Part shown: positions 15,736 through 23,024 of the stretch, in pieces
Numbering within the stretch: the first letter of the stretch is position 1
How the letters are laid out: every line of letters begins with the position of its first letter
Assembly (NCBI GenBank): GCA_031263265.1
Contig: JAISGE010000030.1
Span: 1 to 25,525 of the forward strand
Direction: 5' to 3'
From: Treponema sp.
Lineage (GTDB): Bacteria > Spirochaetota > Spirochaetia > Treponematales > Breznakiellaceae
DNA: 25,525 nt
Position numbers and translations under genes: made by a program
The notes under the pieces: generated by a model
What the model saw: only the letters and a program-made list of their open reading frames with translations
Told to the model about the DNA's origin: nothing
Database searches by the model: none

Positions 15736-16596
15736 ATGGCAGAGCTTGATTATGGGGCCCTCAAAAAAGGAGGGTTCATGCGACAGATTCAAAAGGACCG
15801 GTTCTCGCTCCGTCTCCGGGTGATTGGGGGGCACCTTACGGGGGATAAGCTTGCAAAAATCAGTGAGATTGCAAACCGGTACGGTCATGGCTATATACAC
15901 CTTACTTCCCGGCAGGGAGTGGAGATCCCTTTTGTCGCTTTGGGGGATATAGAACGTATCAAAGAAGAACTGGCTGCCGTGGGCTTGCAGCCTGGAGCCT
16001 GCGGTCCACGGGTACGAACCGTTACCGCCTGTCAAGGGGCAGCCATTTGTCCGAGCGGTCTCATTGAAACTGCGGCGCTTGCCCATGAACTGGATGCCCG
16101 TTATTTTGGACAGGAACTGCCTCATAAGTTCAAGATCGGTATTACGGGCTGTAAGAACAATTGCCTTAAAGCCGAGGAAAATGACCTTGGGATCAAGGGG
16201 GGACTTTTCCCTGAATGGCAGAGTACGGCCTGTTCCTATTGTGGACTCTGCGCGGCGGTTTGTCCTGTCGCGGCAATTACCGTGGATCAAGCGGTGCTCT
16301 CATTTGACGCTTCAACGTGTGTGTATTGCGGGAAGTGTGTCAAATCCTGTCCTTCTAACGCATGGCACGGAGAGAGCGGCTATCTTTTGTCCTTTGGCGG
16401 TATGTTCGGTAATACTATTAAACCAGGACTGCACTTGCTCCCCCTCCTTTTTGAAAAGGAGCAGGTGTTTAAGGCTGCGGATGCAGTGCTTGCTTTTTTT
16501 GCGGCCCATGCTCAGAGCGGTGAACGCTTAGGCAAGACCCTCAGCCGGGTGGGACCTGAAATCTTACAAAAACAACTCACGGAGGCGCTCTCATGA
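15736..16596 (+). CDS. siroheme sulfite/nitrite reductase-like protein with two [4Fe-4S] ferredoxin motifs
   Basis: The 286-residue protein is a single sulfite/nitrite reductase module. GYIHLTSRQGVEIP (52-65) is the ferredoxin-like half-domain with the conserved Arg. C99xxxxxC105 and C139xxxC143 are the siroheme/[4Fe-4S] ligands (TACQGAAIC; GCKNNC). Two ferredoxin motifs follow: C166SYCGLCAAVC176 and C195VYCGKCVKSC205. The architecture resembles AsrC of anaerobic sulfite reductase and the small archaeal and clostridial reductases; AsrC has about 337 residues. Expected role: six-electron reduction of sulfite (or nitrite) in the cytosol. No AsrA/AsrB-type donor subunits are in the window. GGAGGA lies 5 bases before the ATG. 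It overlaps the TusA-like gene as ATGA. Confidence 0.88.
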   Translation: MAELDYGALKKGGFMRQIQKDRFSLRLRVIGGHLTGDKLAKISEIANRYGHGYIHLTSRQGVEIPFVALGDIERIKEELAAVGLQPGACGPRVRTVTACQGAAICPSGLIETAALAHELDARYFGQELPHKFKIGITGCKNNCLKAEENDLGIKGGLFPEWQSTACSYCGLCAAVCPVAAITVDQAVLSFDASTCVYCGKCVKSCPSNAWHGESGYLLSFGGMFGNTIKPGLHLLPLLFEKEQVFKAADAVLAFFAAHAQSGERLGKTLSRVGPEILQKQLTEALS

Positions 16597-16847
16597 ACCC
16601 AGAAGAACCGCACATAGACGCCCGCGTGGACATCACCACCGTGGTATGTCCGGTTACTTTTGTCAAAACCAAGGTAGCCTTGGAGGAGCTGGAAGACGGG
16701 CAGGTACTGGAGGTACGGCTTAATCAAGGAGAACCGATTCAAAATGTTCCTCGGAGTCTCAAAGATGAGGGACACCGAGTGCTCAAGGCGACCCAAGACG
16801 AAGATGGCACGTACCGGCTCATCGTCATCAAAGGTGGACTATTGTAA
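16593..16847 (+). CDS. TusA-like sulfurtransferase-family protein, 84 aa
   Basis: The protein has the TusA/SirA fold pattern: an N-terminal strand (DARVDITTVV), the single active-site-type Cys19 in CPVTFVKTKVALEEL, then VLEVRLNQGEP and a C-terminal RLIVIKGG strand. TusA proteins carry sulfur as a persulfide on this cysteine. The usual CPxP motif reads CPVT here, with the second Pro replaced by Thr. The start ATG lies in the stop of the reductase gene (ATGA), so the two are coupled and probably work together, for example in sulfur hand-over. The function in this pair is inferred from context. The perfect palindrome at 16879 follows 31 bases after the stop. Confidence 0.85.
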   Translation: MNPEEPHIDARVDITTVVCPVTFVKTKVALEELEDGQVLEVRLNQGEPIQNVPRSLKDEGHRVLKATQDEDGTYRLIVIKGGLL

Positions 16848-16878
16848 CGTGCGTTCGGTGGAATGGCATTAAACACCG

Positions 16879-16918
16879 GTAGTCCGCCATGAACTACCGG
16901 TAGTTCATGGCGGACTAC
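16879..16918. repeat. perfect 40-base palindrome between convergent genes
   Basis: The segment is fully self-complementary, with 20-base arms (left arm GTAGTCCGCCATGAACTACC), centred between 16898 and 16899. It lies between the TusA-like stop (16847) and the ATPase stop (16970). An ACCGGTAGT direct repeat (16875-16883 and 16896-16904) overlaps it. RNA from either strand would fold to a very stable hairpin, so a bidirectional terminator is possible. However, neither side has a U-run. Other readings are a mobile REP/MITE-like unit or a protein-binding site. Confidence 0.75.
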
Positions 16919-16969
16919 ATTAGGAAGATTTACCGCGTACTTCTCCATTAAGGGATAATTTTCCCGTAG

Positions 16970-17722
16970 TCAATCAAGGGAAAAAGTCCGCCTGCCACCG
17001 GCCTCCCGGCTTACCGCCCCGTTCACCCCAAAAACATTCCAGACATTTGCCCTGGTCAGTACGGTCTCAGGAGTTCCATGGGCCACGGTTCGCCCGCCAT
17101 ACAGGAGGTATAATGTATCGCAGTAACGTACCGCCAGAGCCAGATCATGGATTACCAGCAGTATGGTTTTTCCGCTGCTTTTTAAATAGTCCAGGATAAA
17201 AAGCTGGTGCTTAATATCCAGATGATTCGTAGGCTCATCTAGTACGATGGTGTTGACCCCCTGGGCTATAGCCCTGGCGAGAAAGGCCATTTTTTTCTCG
17301 CCTCCTGAAAGCGTCAATATGCTGCGGTCCGCGAATTCGCGGATCTGCAAAACCATCAGGGCTTCCTCAACCACGTCCTCATGGTTTCCCCGGGTTCTTT
17401 CCTTCCTGGTATGGGGGAAACGTCCCATGGACACGACTTCTCGCACGGAAAAATCAAAGGCGCAGTTCATCTCCTGCCCAACATATCCCACCCGCCGGGC
17501 GAGTTGTTTTCTGTTCAGGTTTTTGATATTGATGCCGTCGATCCATACGCTGCCCGCATCCAGACCCGCCAGGGCAAACAAGGTCTTTATCAGGGTGGAT
17601 TTTCCACTACCGTTTGGACCCACAATTCCGGTGAGCCTGCCGTCCTCGGCATCAAGGTTCGCGCCTTTTAAAATTTTTACGTTTCCCAGAGTCGTTTCAA
17701 CGTTCCGAAAACTAACACTCAT
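16970..17722 (-). CDS. ABC transporter ATPase, FecE/BtuD type (importer 1)
   Basis: This 250-residue nucleotide-binding subunit has Walker A GPNGSGKST (35-43), a Q-loop at VGYVGQE, signature LSGGEKKMA (from 138), Walker B TIVLDEPTNHLD (about 158-169) and the H-loop VIHDLA. It powers the adjacent FecCD-type permease at the inner membrane. Its ATG overlaps the permease stop (ATGA at 17719-17722). It is the last gene of the six-gene operon. The signature is followed by KKM instead of the more usual QR. The riboswitch at the head of the operon suggests a corrinoid substrate; iron-siderophore or haem uptake is the alternative. Confidence 0.92.
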   Translation of the reverse strand: MSVSFRNVETTLGNVKILKGANLDAEDGRLTGIVGPNGSGKSTLIKTLFALAGLDAGSVWIDGINIKNLNRKQLARRVGYVGQEMNCAFDFSVREVVSMGRFPHTRKERTRGNHEDVVEEALMVLQIREFADRSILTLSGGEKKMAFLARAIAQGVNTIVLDEPTNHLDIKHQLFILDYLKSSGKTILLVIHDLALAVRYCDTLYLLYGGRTVAHGTPETVLTRANVWNVFGVNGAVSREAGGRRTFSLD

Positions 17723-18777
17723 AGTATTCCTCCTCTTCCGGTCATACGCTGACGCAGGAGCAGAAACACGAAAAACGGGGCGCCCACAAAAGCGGTAAGG
17801 ATTCCCAGGGGAATTTCAGCCGCCCCGAAAAGGCCCCGGGCCCCGGCATCGGCCCATATCAGGTACAGGGCGCCCGAAAGCGCGCAGGCCGGAATTACCA
17901 CCCGGTTATCAGTAAGCCCCAATGCCATTCTGACCAGGTGAGGAACCATAAGCCCCACAAACCCGATAATCCCGGTTACGGAAACAAGAGAAGCAACCAC
18001 AAACGCCGAGATAAGCATCATTTGGGTTCTAAACCCATTCACCTTGAGGCCGAGGGCGACCGCATCCTCATCGCCCATCATGAGCACGTTGAACCGCAAG
18101 CCATTCACCGTGAAAAACAGCATACTGCCGGCTACCGCAAAGGCCGGCAGCGGTAGTGTTTTCCATTGGGCCGAGGCAATGCTTCCCATCTGCCAATAGT
18201 ACACGGTGGCAATGCTTTCTGGGCTTTTCGCCAGAAAGATCAGGATATTGGTAATCGCGCTCATCACGGCATTGACCGCGGTACCTGAAAGCAGCAAGGC
18301 TACAGGCTGAATGCGGGAACTGTTCCCCAGACGCGACATGGCGTAAACCAGCATTGATGCCAGGGAAGCGCCGATGAAAGCCATACCCGTTACCTGGCCT
18401 GAACCGCTGAACAGCATAATGGGCGTAAGCAGGGCCAGAGCCGCGCCCGCAGAACCGCCTGATGAAACGCCCAGGATAAAGGGATCCGCAATAGGGTTCA
18501 GGGTCAACGCCTGCATGACCGCGCCGCAGACAGCCAGTCCCGCGCCGGTAAACATACCCAAAAGAACCCGAGGCGCCCTGACATTCCATACGATGTGAAA
18601 CTGGGGCGTAGTCCATTCAGAACCGCCGGTACGGGCCGTCCCGAACAGTTGGGCTTTCAGTATCTTGTAAACCACCCCTGCGTCAATGCTGACCGCGCCG
18701 ATAGAAATCGTCAATACCACTGAAACGAGCAGGACTGCCAAGAGCAGCATAAAGACAACGGCGATGCGGCGTTTCAA
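17719..18777 (-). CDS. FecCD-family ABC permease (importer 1, corrinoid or siderophore type)
   Basis: This is an inner-membrane permease with about ten hydrophobic helices. It shows the family hallmarks RAPRVLLGMFTGAGLAVCGAVMQALTLNPIADPFILGVSSGGSAGA near the first third and GIIGFVGLMVPHLVRMALG near the end, the latter contacting the ATPase. The start is uncertain. A TTG at 18775-18777 (first residues MKRRIAVVFMLLL) gives 352 residues, 10 bases after the binding-protein stop, and is preferred. An ATG at 18864 would add 29 residues and overlap the upstream gene by 77 bases with no ribosome-binding site. It is coupled to the downstream ATPase by ATGA. Confidence 0.88.
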   Translation of the reverse strand: MKRRIAVVFMLLLAVLLVSVVLTISIGAVSIDAGVVYKILKAQLFGTARTGGSEWTTPQFHIVWNVRAPRVLLGMFTGAGLAVCGAVMQALTLNPIADPFILGVSSGGSAGAALALLTPIMLFSGSGQVTGMAFIGASLASMLVYAMSRLGNSSRIQPVALLLSGTAVNAVMSAITNILIFLAKSPESIATVYYWQMGSIASAQWKTLPLPAFAVAGSMLFFTVNGLRFNVLMMGDEDAVALGLKVNGFRTQMMLISAFVVASLVSVTGIIGFVGLMVPHLVRMALGLTDNRVVIPACALSGALYLIWADAGARGLFGAAEIPLGILTAFVGAPFFVFLLLRQRMTGRGGIL

Positions 18778-18787
18778 TGCTTCGGGC

Positions 18788-19801
18788 TTAGTTGAACAAA
18801 TCAGGATAAAACGCTTTTGCCAGGGTTTGGACCGTATCCGCGGCCCTGATGTCCTGCATGACATCCTGCAGCGGGATAATCACATAATGCCTGTTTTTTA
18901 CAGCGGCCACGTCTTTTAAAGCAGGGTTCTCGTCAATAAAGGCGATTTTTTCCTCTACCGGAACCGTACCGTACACGTTAAACAAAATGATGTCAGGGTC
19001 CTTATCCACTAGGGTCTCGATGCTGGTAGTGAACCAGCGGGCAGGAGATTCGTTCCGGGTAACATTGACCCCACCTGCCAGTTCGATAAGCTGGCTTTCA
19101 AGGCCTTTGGAGGTGGTGTAGATCTCATTACCATTGTTGCTGTCCATAACAAAAACCTTAGGTTTTTTTGTCAGGCCCGCAGTTACCTTGCGTACCCGGT
19201 CTACTTTGGCTTTCATGGCAGCGATAAGGGCTATGGCCCGATCCTCAACTTTAAAGATCTTTCCCAGGTTTTCCAGATCCTCGTAAATATGGTCGATAGT
19301 TTCGTCTTCAACCAGGGTGCCCGCAATAATGTAACTTTGGATTCCCTTGTCCTGAAACATTTCCACGGTTCCCCAGGCTCTATCGGTGAACGTGCTCACC
19401 TGGCCGGCCACCAGTTGTGGATCATAACTCAAGGCGATTTCATGGGATCGCTGGGGAATTTCCGGGATGTTGGCGTATTCGGCGGCGAATTCAGCCAGGG
19501 GCTTATTCCCCGGTGACATGGCGCTGGTGGCCGCAATTTTATCCGCAAGCCCCAGAGCCAGCATGTTTTCGGTAACATAGCTATTGAAAGCAACGACTCG
19601 CCGGGGCATTTCAGTAAACGTAAGCAGCCTGCCTCCGTTATTGATTGTTACCTGTTCATAAGCCTGCTCGGTTTGCACCGGAGCTGAGGCTCCCTGCCCA
19701 CTTTGGGTCTCAGGTTTCCCCAGGCTCAATCCTGATTCAAGAACCCCCACAACAAGCAGGGCCGTCAAAGCAAAACGTACAACGCTCTTTTTACTGTCCA
19801 T
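18788..19801 (-). CDS. periplasmic binding protein, FecB/BtuF type (importer 1)
   Basis: A signal peptide (MDSKKSVVRFALTALLVVGV) leads into a PF01497-type binding protein. The first lobe has MPRRVVAFNSYVTENMLALGLADKIAATS, the linker is the usual single helix, and the second lobe ends with DIILFNVYGTVPVEEK and NRHYVIIPL. There is no lipobox cysteine, so it may be soluble in the periplasm or anchored by an uncleaved signal. ATG at 19799-19801 is preferred: AAGGA, formed by the last codons of the upstream ATPase gene, lies 6 bases before it. A TTG two codons earlier sits too close to that site. It delivers ligand to the following permease; its sequence differs clearly from the second binding protein at 21650-22717. 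Confidence 0.88.
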   Translation of the reverse strand: MDSKKSVVRFALTALLVVGVLESGLSLGKPETQSGQGASAPVQTEQAYEQVTINNGGRLLTFTEMPRRVVAFNSYVTENMLALGLADKIAATSAMSPGNKPLAEFAAEYANIPEIPQRSHEIALSYDPQLVAGQVSTFTDRAWGTVEMFQDKGIQSYIIAGTLVEDETIDHIYEDLENLGKIFKVEDRAIALIAAMKAKVDRVRKVTAGLTKKPKVFVMDSNNGNEIYTTSKGLESQLIELAGGVNVTRNESPARWFTTSIETLVDKDPDIILFNVYGTVPVEEKIAFIDENPALKDVAAVKNRHYVIIPLQDVMQDIRAADTVQTLAKAFYPDLFN

Positions 19802-19803
19802 AA

Positions 19804-20568
19804 TCAATCCTTATAAAATAATATATGTATCTTTCCGCTTTCCGCGTCTTCGATGATTTTGGTATCAACCTCGTATATTTCCCGTAAAAACTCCGGGGTC
19901 AGCAGTTCTTTGGCAGTTCCGCTGCCTTTAAGGACGCCGGCTTTCAACACATAGATATAATCACAGTAAGAAACCGCAAGATTCAGATCGTGTAATGCCG
20001 CGATAACGGTCAGGTCCAGTTTTTTGAGGAGCTTCAAAAGCTGAAACTGATGTTTAACATCCAAATGATTGGTCGGTTCATCCAGGATCAGGCATTTGGT
20101 CTGTTGAGCCAAGGCCCGGGCCAGGATGATCCGCTGCTGTTCTCCCCCTGACAAGGTAGAAAACCGCCGGTCCCCAAAGGATTCCATTTCCACGGTTTTA
20201 AGGGCCTCATCAACAATCCTAAAATCCTCAGGGTTATCCCGTTCCATCTGTTTCTTATGCGGAGATCGTCCCATTAATACGATTTCACGGACGGTAAAAT
20301 CAAAATGATAGTAGTTATGCTGGGATACCACCCCCATGTTCTTCGCGGTTTCTTTGACAGGAAGGGTACGCATATCCGTACCATCAAGGAAAACAGCGCC
20401 TCTATCGGGCTTTAACACCCGGTATATACATTTGAGCAGGGTGGTTTTCCCGCTGCCGTTCGGACCGATGATACCGATACATTTTTTATCCGCCGTATCA
20501 AGGGAAACAGATCGCAGGATTTCGTTTCCCCCCAGCACGACTGAAATAGGTTCACAGGTTATCCGCAT
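19804..20568 (-). CDS. ABC transporter ATPase, FecE/BtuD type (importer 2)
   Basis: The 254-residue ATPase shows Walker A GPNGSGKTT (35-43), Q-loop VVSQHNYYHFDF, signature LSGGEQQR (139-146), Walker B CLILDEPTNHLD (159-170) and the H-loop ALHDLN. Its start shares one base with the permease stop (TGATG), so translation is coupled. Its end provides the ribosome-binding site of the next binding protein, joining the two importer cassettes in one message. It has the same organisation as the ATPase at 16970-17722 but many sequence differences, suggesting an old duplication or separate acquisition. Confidence 0.92.
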   Translation of the reverse strand: MRITCEPISVVLGGNEILRSVSLDTADKKCIGIIGPNGSGKTTLLKCIYRVLKPDRGAVFLDGTDMRTLPVKETAKNMGVVSQHNYYHFDFTVREIVLMGRSPHKKQMERDNPEDFRIVDEALKTVEMESFGDRRFSTLSGGEQQRIILARALAQQTKCLILDEPTNHLDVKHQFQLLKLLKKLDLTVIAALHDLNLAVSYCDYIYVLKAGVLKGSGTAKELLTPEFLREIYEVDTKIIEDAESGKIHILFYKD

Positions 20569-21647
20569 CAGGCGTCGCCTCCGAAACCGTAACTTTTTCT
20601 GAAAAGTAGATAGATAAAACAGGGGGCCCCGATCATGGATACGAGGATGCCGATGGGGAGTTCCGCGTTCGGGATGATGATCCGCGAAAGAACGTCGGCC
20701 CAGATAAGGAACACGCTTCCCCCTAGGAGCGCCACGGGAATGATCTTTTTATGATCCGGGCCAAAGAACATCCGCGCAAAATGGGGGATGACCAATCCCA
20801 GAAAACCAATCATGCCGGAAGCGTATACGATAAAGCCGATCATCAGCGCGGATACCAGCAGATAGAGATGCCGGTAGCGGTGTAAATCCGTGCCCAGGGT
20901 GATTGAAACCTCGTCTCCCAGGAGCATTAAATTCAGGGTCCGGTATTGGGTGGCAAAAAACAGGGTTCCGCAGATGACCACGGCATAGAGGATCCGGTTT
21001 GAAGCCCAGTTTGCCGCGGCCACGCTGCCCATGAGCCAGTAGGTGATGCGCTGTATCCCCTCCCGGTCGTCGGTGATAAAGGTAATAAATCCGGAACATG
21101 CCGAACATGCTGAACCAATCCCGATCCCGGCCAGGAGCAGTTTTATGGAACTCGCCTGGGAACCGATATTTGCCACGGCCATCACCAGCAGAGAAACCAG
21201 AAAGGCCCCTGCTGCCGCGACCATGCCCACGTATCCGCCACCCCATGAAGCGCCGATTCCTAAAAGGATCGCCAGGGTTGCTCCCAGGGACGCCCCTGAG
21301 GAAATACCGATGATATAGGGATCCGCCAGGGGATTTTTTACAATCGCCTGCATGACGATCCCGCACACCGATAATCCCGCTCCAACCGCGGCCGCAAGCA
21401 TAATCCGGGGCAGCCGTATCAACCATACAATATCGTGTACCGGCCCTGCGCCTAACGCGCTGAACCTATCAAAACGGAATATTTTGTATACGATGACCTG
21501 GTACACGTCCTGAATCGGGATAGAGACGGTACCGATGCTTACCGCGGTGAGGATCGATACCAAGCATAATAAGACTAAGACCAGGGAAACACCCAGATAC
21601 GCGGGTGTTCCCTGGATCGCGTTTTTTTGCATTGGCGTAAGCGGCAT
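20568..21647 (-). CDS. FecCD-family ABC permease (importer 2, corrinoid or siderophore type)
   Basis: The 359-residue multi-span permease shows the family motifs IRLPRIMLAAAVGAGLSVCG, VKNPLADPYIIGISSGASLGA and SGMIGFLGLVIPHFARMFFG, and ends with VSMIGAPCFIYLLFRKSYGF, typical of FecC/FecD/BtuC. It forms the membrane channel for the binding protein upstream, whose stop lies 2 bases before this ATG, and for the ATPase downstream, which overlaps by one base. No strong ribosome-binding site is needed in this coupled arrangement. The first Met (MPLTP) could be replaced by Met6, but coupling favours the first. Confidence 0.92.
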   Translation of the reverse strand: MPLTPMQKNAIQGTPAYLGVSLVLVLLCLVSILTAVSIGTVSIPIQDVYQVIVYKIFRFDRFSALGAGPVHDIVWLIRLPRIMLAAAVGAGLSVCGIVMQAIVKNPLADPYIIGISSGASLGATLAILLGIGASWGGGYVGMVAAAGAFLVSLLVMAVANIGSQASSIKLLLAGIGIGSACSACSGFITFITDDREGIQRITYWLMGSVAAANWASNRILYAVVICGTLFFATQYRTLNLMLLGDEVSITLGTDLHRYRHLYLLVSALMIGFIVYASGMIGFLGLVIPHFARMFFGPDHKKIIPVALLGGSVFLIWADVLSRIIIPNAELPIGILVSMIGAPCFIYLLFRKSYGFGGDA

Positions 21648-21649
21648 GG

Positions 21650-22717
21650 TTACCGGTACAATTCAGGGTACATCCCCTTTGCCAACGTAATAATCCCGTC
21701 AAGGGTACGGATTCCGCTGCAATACATCTCCCCTAAGGGGATGGGGAAAACCCGCGCGTTTTTAACCGCAGCCAGGCTTGCATAAGCGGGATTCCCGGTA
21801 ATCTGTTCTACCGCGGCATCGGCGGTCTGTTTGTCGGCGCTCGAACCAAAATAAACCATAAAGATGCAGTCAGGATTGTGGTCTATCAGGGCTTCCGCGG
21901 ATATGACCCCTGATTCAAGGATCACATCTGCTCCCAGCTTTGCGGCCATGTCGCCCCCTAAGGCGTTTCGCCCGTATATACGCAGGCCGTTACTTTGGGT
22001 CTCCATGATCAGCACCCGCTTTTGGGTACTCCCCTGGGCATAAGCGGCAACTCGCTCAACTTCGGCCCGCATTTCGTTTACGAGCACCTGGGCTTTTTCG
22101 GTAACATTGAAAATAGTACCGATGCTCAGGATATCCTGATATTCGTTTTCAAGACTGCTCGTGGCTAAAACCCCGCTGTTTGCGGCAATAAAGGTATTGG
22201 TTCCCCGGGAATGCCAATAATCAACTTCCCCCAGCCTGCTTTCATTGAACAGTGAGTACCAACTCAGAATGAAATCAGGCTGCAGCATGATCACCCGTTC
22301 CCTGCTCGGCGTAAATTCGGAAAGATACGCAACCTTGGCAAAGGCTGCGGCAAATTCCGGCTTTACCTCATGGTCAAGCCCTGCAGCAGCGATGATTCGG
22401 TCTTCAAGGCCCAATGCCAACAGGGTTTCTATTGAATTTTGATATACCGCCACGACCCGCTCCGGCGCTTGGGTAAAAACCATCGGCACCGGTTCTTTGG
22501 CGTAACTATAATTGGTAATGGTTACCGGATAATGGGCATTATCCCCGGCAGCGGATGCTGCGGCAGGATTAGCGCTTGTCCCTGCAGTTGGCTGATCCCC
22601 GGATGCCCGCACGCCGCCGGCCCAAAGGGTCTCGCCCCATAATACCGTACCGGCACATACCAGCAACACCGGCAATGTCCGCAAAAATCGCGGGACTTTC
22701 TTGATAAGTTGTTTCAT
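21650..22717 (-). CDS. periplasmic binding protein, FecB/BtuF type (importer 2), first gene of the riboswitch operon
   Basis: The protein starts with a signal peptide (MKQLIKKVPRFLRTLPVLLV), followed by a low-complexity Ala/Gly/Ser linker. The binding domain carries APERVVAVYQNSIETLLALGLEDRIIAAAGL and PDFILSWYSLF in lobe 1, and AEALIDHNPDCIFMVYFGSS and ARVFPIPLGEMY in lobe 2. ATG 22715-22717 is preferred over ATG 22732 because AGAGG lies 7 bases upstream; in the longer form that site would be inside the gene. The same AGAGG can be paired by an upstream RNA strand, so translation is probably controlled by the riboswitch. Likely ligand: a corrinoid. Confidence 0.9.
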   Translation of the reverse strand: MKQLIKKVPRFLRTLPVLLVCAGTVLWGETLWAGGVRASGDQPTAGTSANPAAASAAGDNAHYPVTITNYSYAKEPVPMVFTQAPERVVAVYQNSIETLLALGLEDRIIAAAGLDHEVKPEFAAAFAKVAYLSEFTPSRERVIMLQPDFILSWYSLFNESRLGEVDYWHSRGTNTFIAANSGVLATSSLENEYQDILSIGTIFNVTEKAQVLVNEMRAEVERVAAYAQGSTQKRVLIMETQSNGLRIYGRNALGGDMAAKLGADVILESGVISAEALIDHNPDCIFMVYFGSSADKQTADAAVEQITGNPAYASLAAVKNARVFPIPLGEMYCSGIRTLDGIITLAKGMYPELYR

Positions 22718-22723
22718 AACATG

Positions 22724-22908
22724 ACCTCTCATCGTAATACGTCATATCAGGCAAACAAAACCTATGATTATGAGAGGTTCACAGACAAGAGAACCGTCAT
22801 GTTCATATTTTTCGGTATGCGCAAAAAAATATGACCCTAGTAACCCGGCTGTAACGGTAACGCACTTGCGAGGGAATTTCACCCTGCTTCCCCAGTGGAG
22901 CTAACCAT
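22724..22908 (-). promoter_or_regulatory. cobalamin riboswitch (compact type) with translational switch
   Basis: The minus-strand leader contains GGGGAA, then the hairpin AGGG/CCCT with loop TGAAATT, the conserved core of cobalamin riboswitches and identical in loop to the compact Cbl-II kind as I recall it. A bulged helix (22901-22908 with 22831-22840) can close the aptamer. A following hairpin has 10-base arms TCATATTTTT and AAAAATATGA (22803-22834). Its loop CGCAT can pair with GTGCG (22861-22865) as the expected kissing loop. Downstream, ACCTCTCAT (22770-22778) can pair with ATGAGAGGT (22724-22732), hiding the Shine-Dalgarno of the first binding protein. A competing GGTTC/GAACC hairpin offers the switch. 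The central P5/P6 region was not fully resolved by hand. Confidence 0.75.
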
Positions 22909-22974
22909 ATAGTGTTTTTATGTTTTTGTAAAGATCCCATCTGAAAAGCAAATAGGTATTTTTTTTGAAAAAAA

Positions 22975-23003
22975 TTGTTTTATTGAGCGAATTAAAGTAA
23001 AAT
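22975..23003 (+). promoter_or_regulatory. possible sigma-70 promoter for the sugar ABC operon
   Basis: TTGTTT (22975-22980) and TAAAAT (22998-23003) are separated by 17 bases in a very AT-rich stretch. The -10 matches 5 of 6 and the -35 only 3 of 6. It ends 21 bases before the ATG at 23025 and is therefore well placed. Confidence 0.4.
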
Positions 23004-23024
23004 AAAAAGACTTATGGAGGATTT

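Noticed and set aside
15670..16290. 206-codon minus-strand open frame opposite the siroheme reductase
   Set aside because: It is antisense to a gene with clear cofactor motifs and shows no family pattern or ribosome-binding site.
18778..18864. Longer ATG start for the importer 1 permease
   Set aside because: It overlaps the binding-protein gene by 77 bases, adds a polar tail unlike the family, and has no spaced ribosome-binding site.
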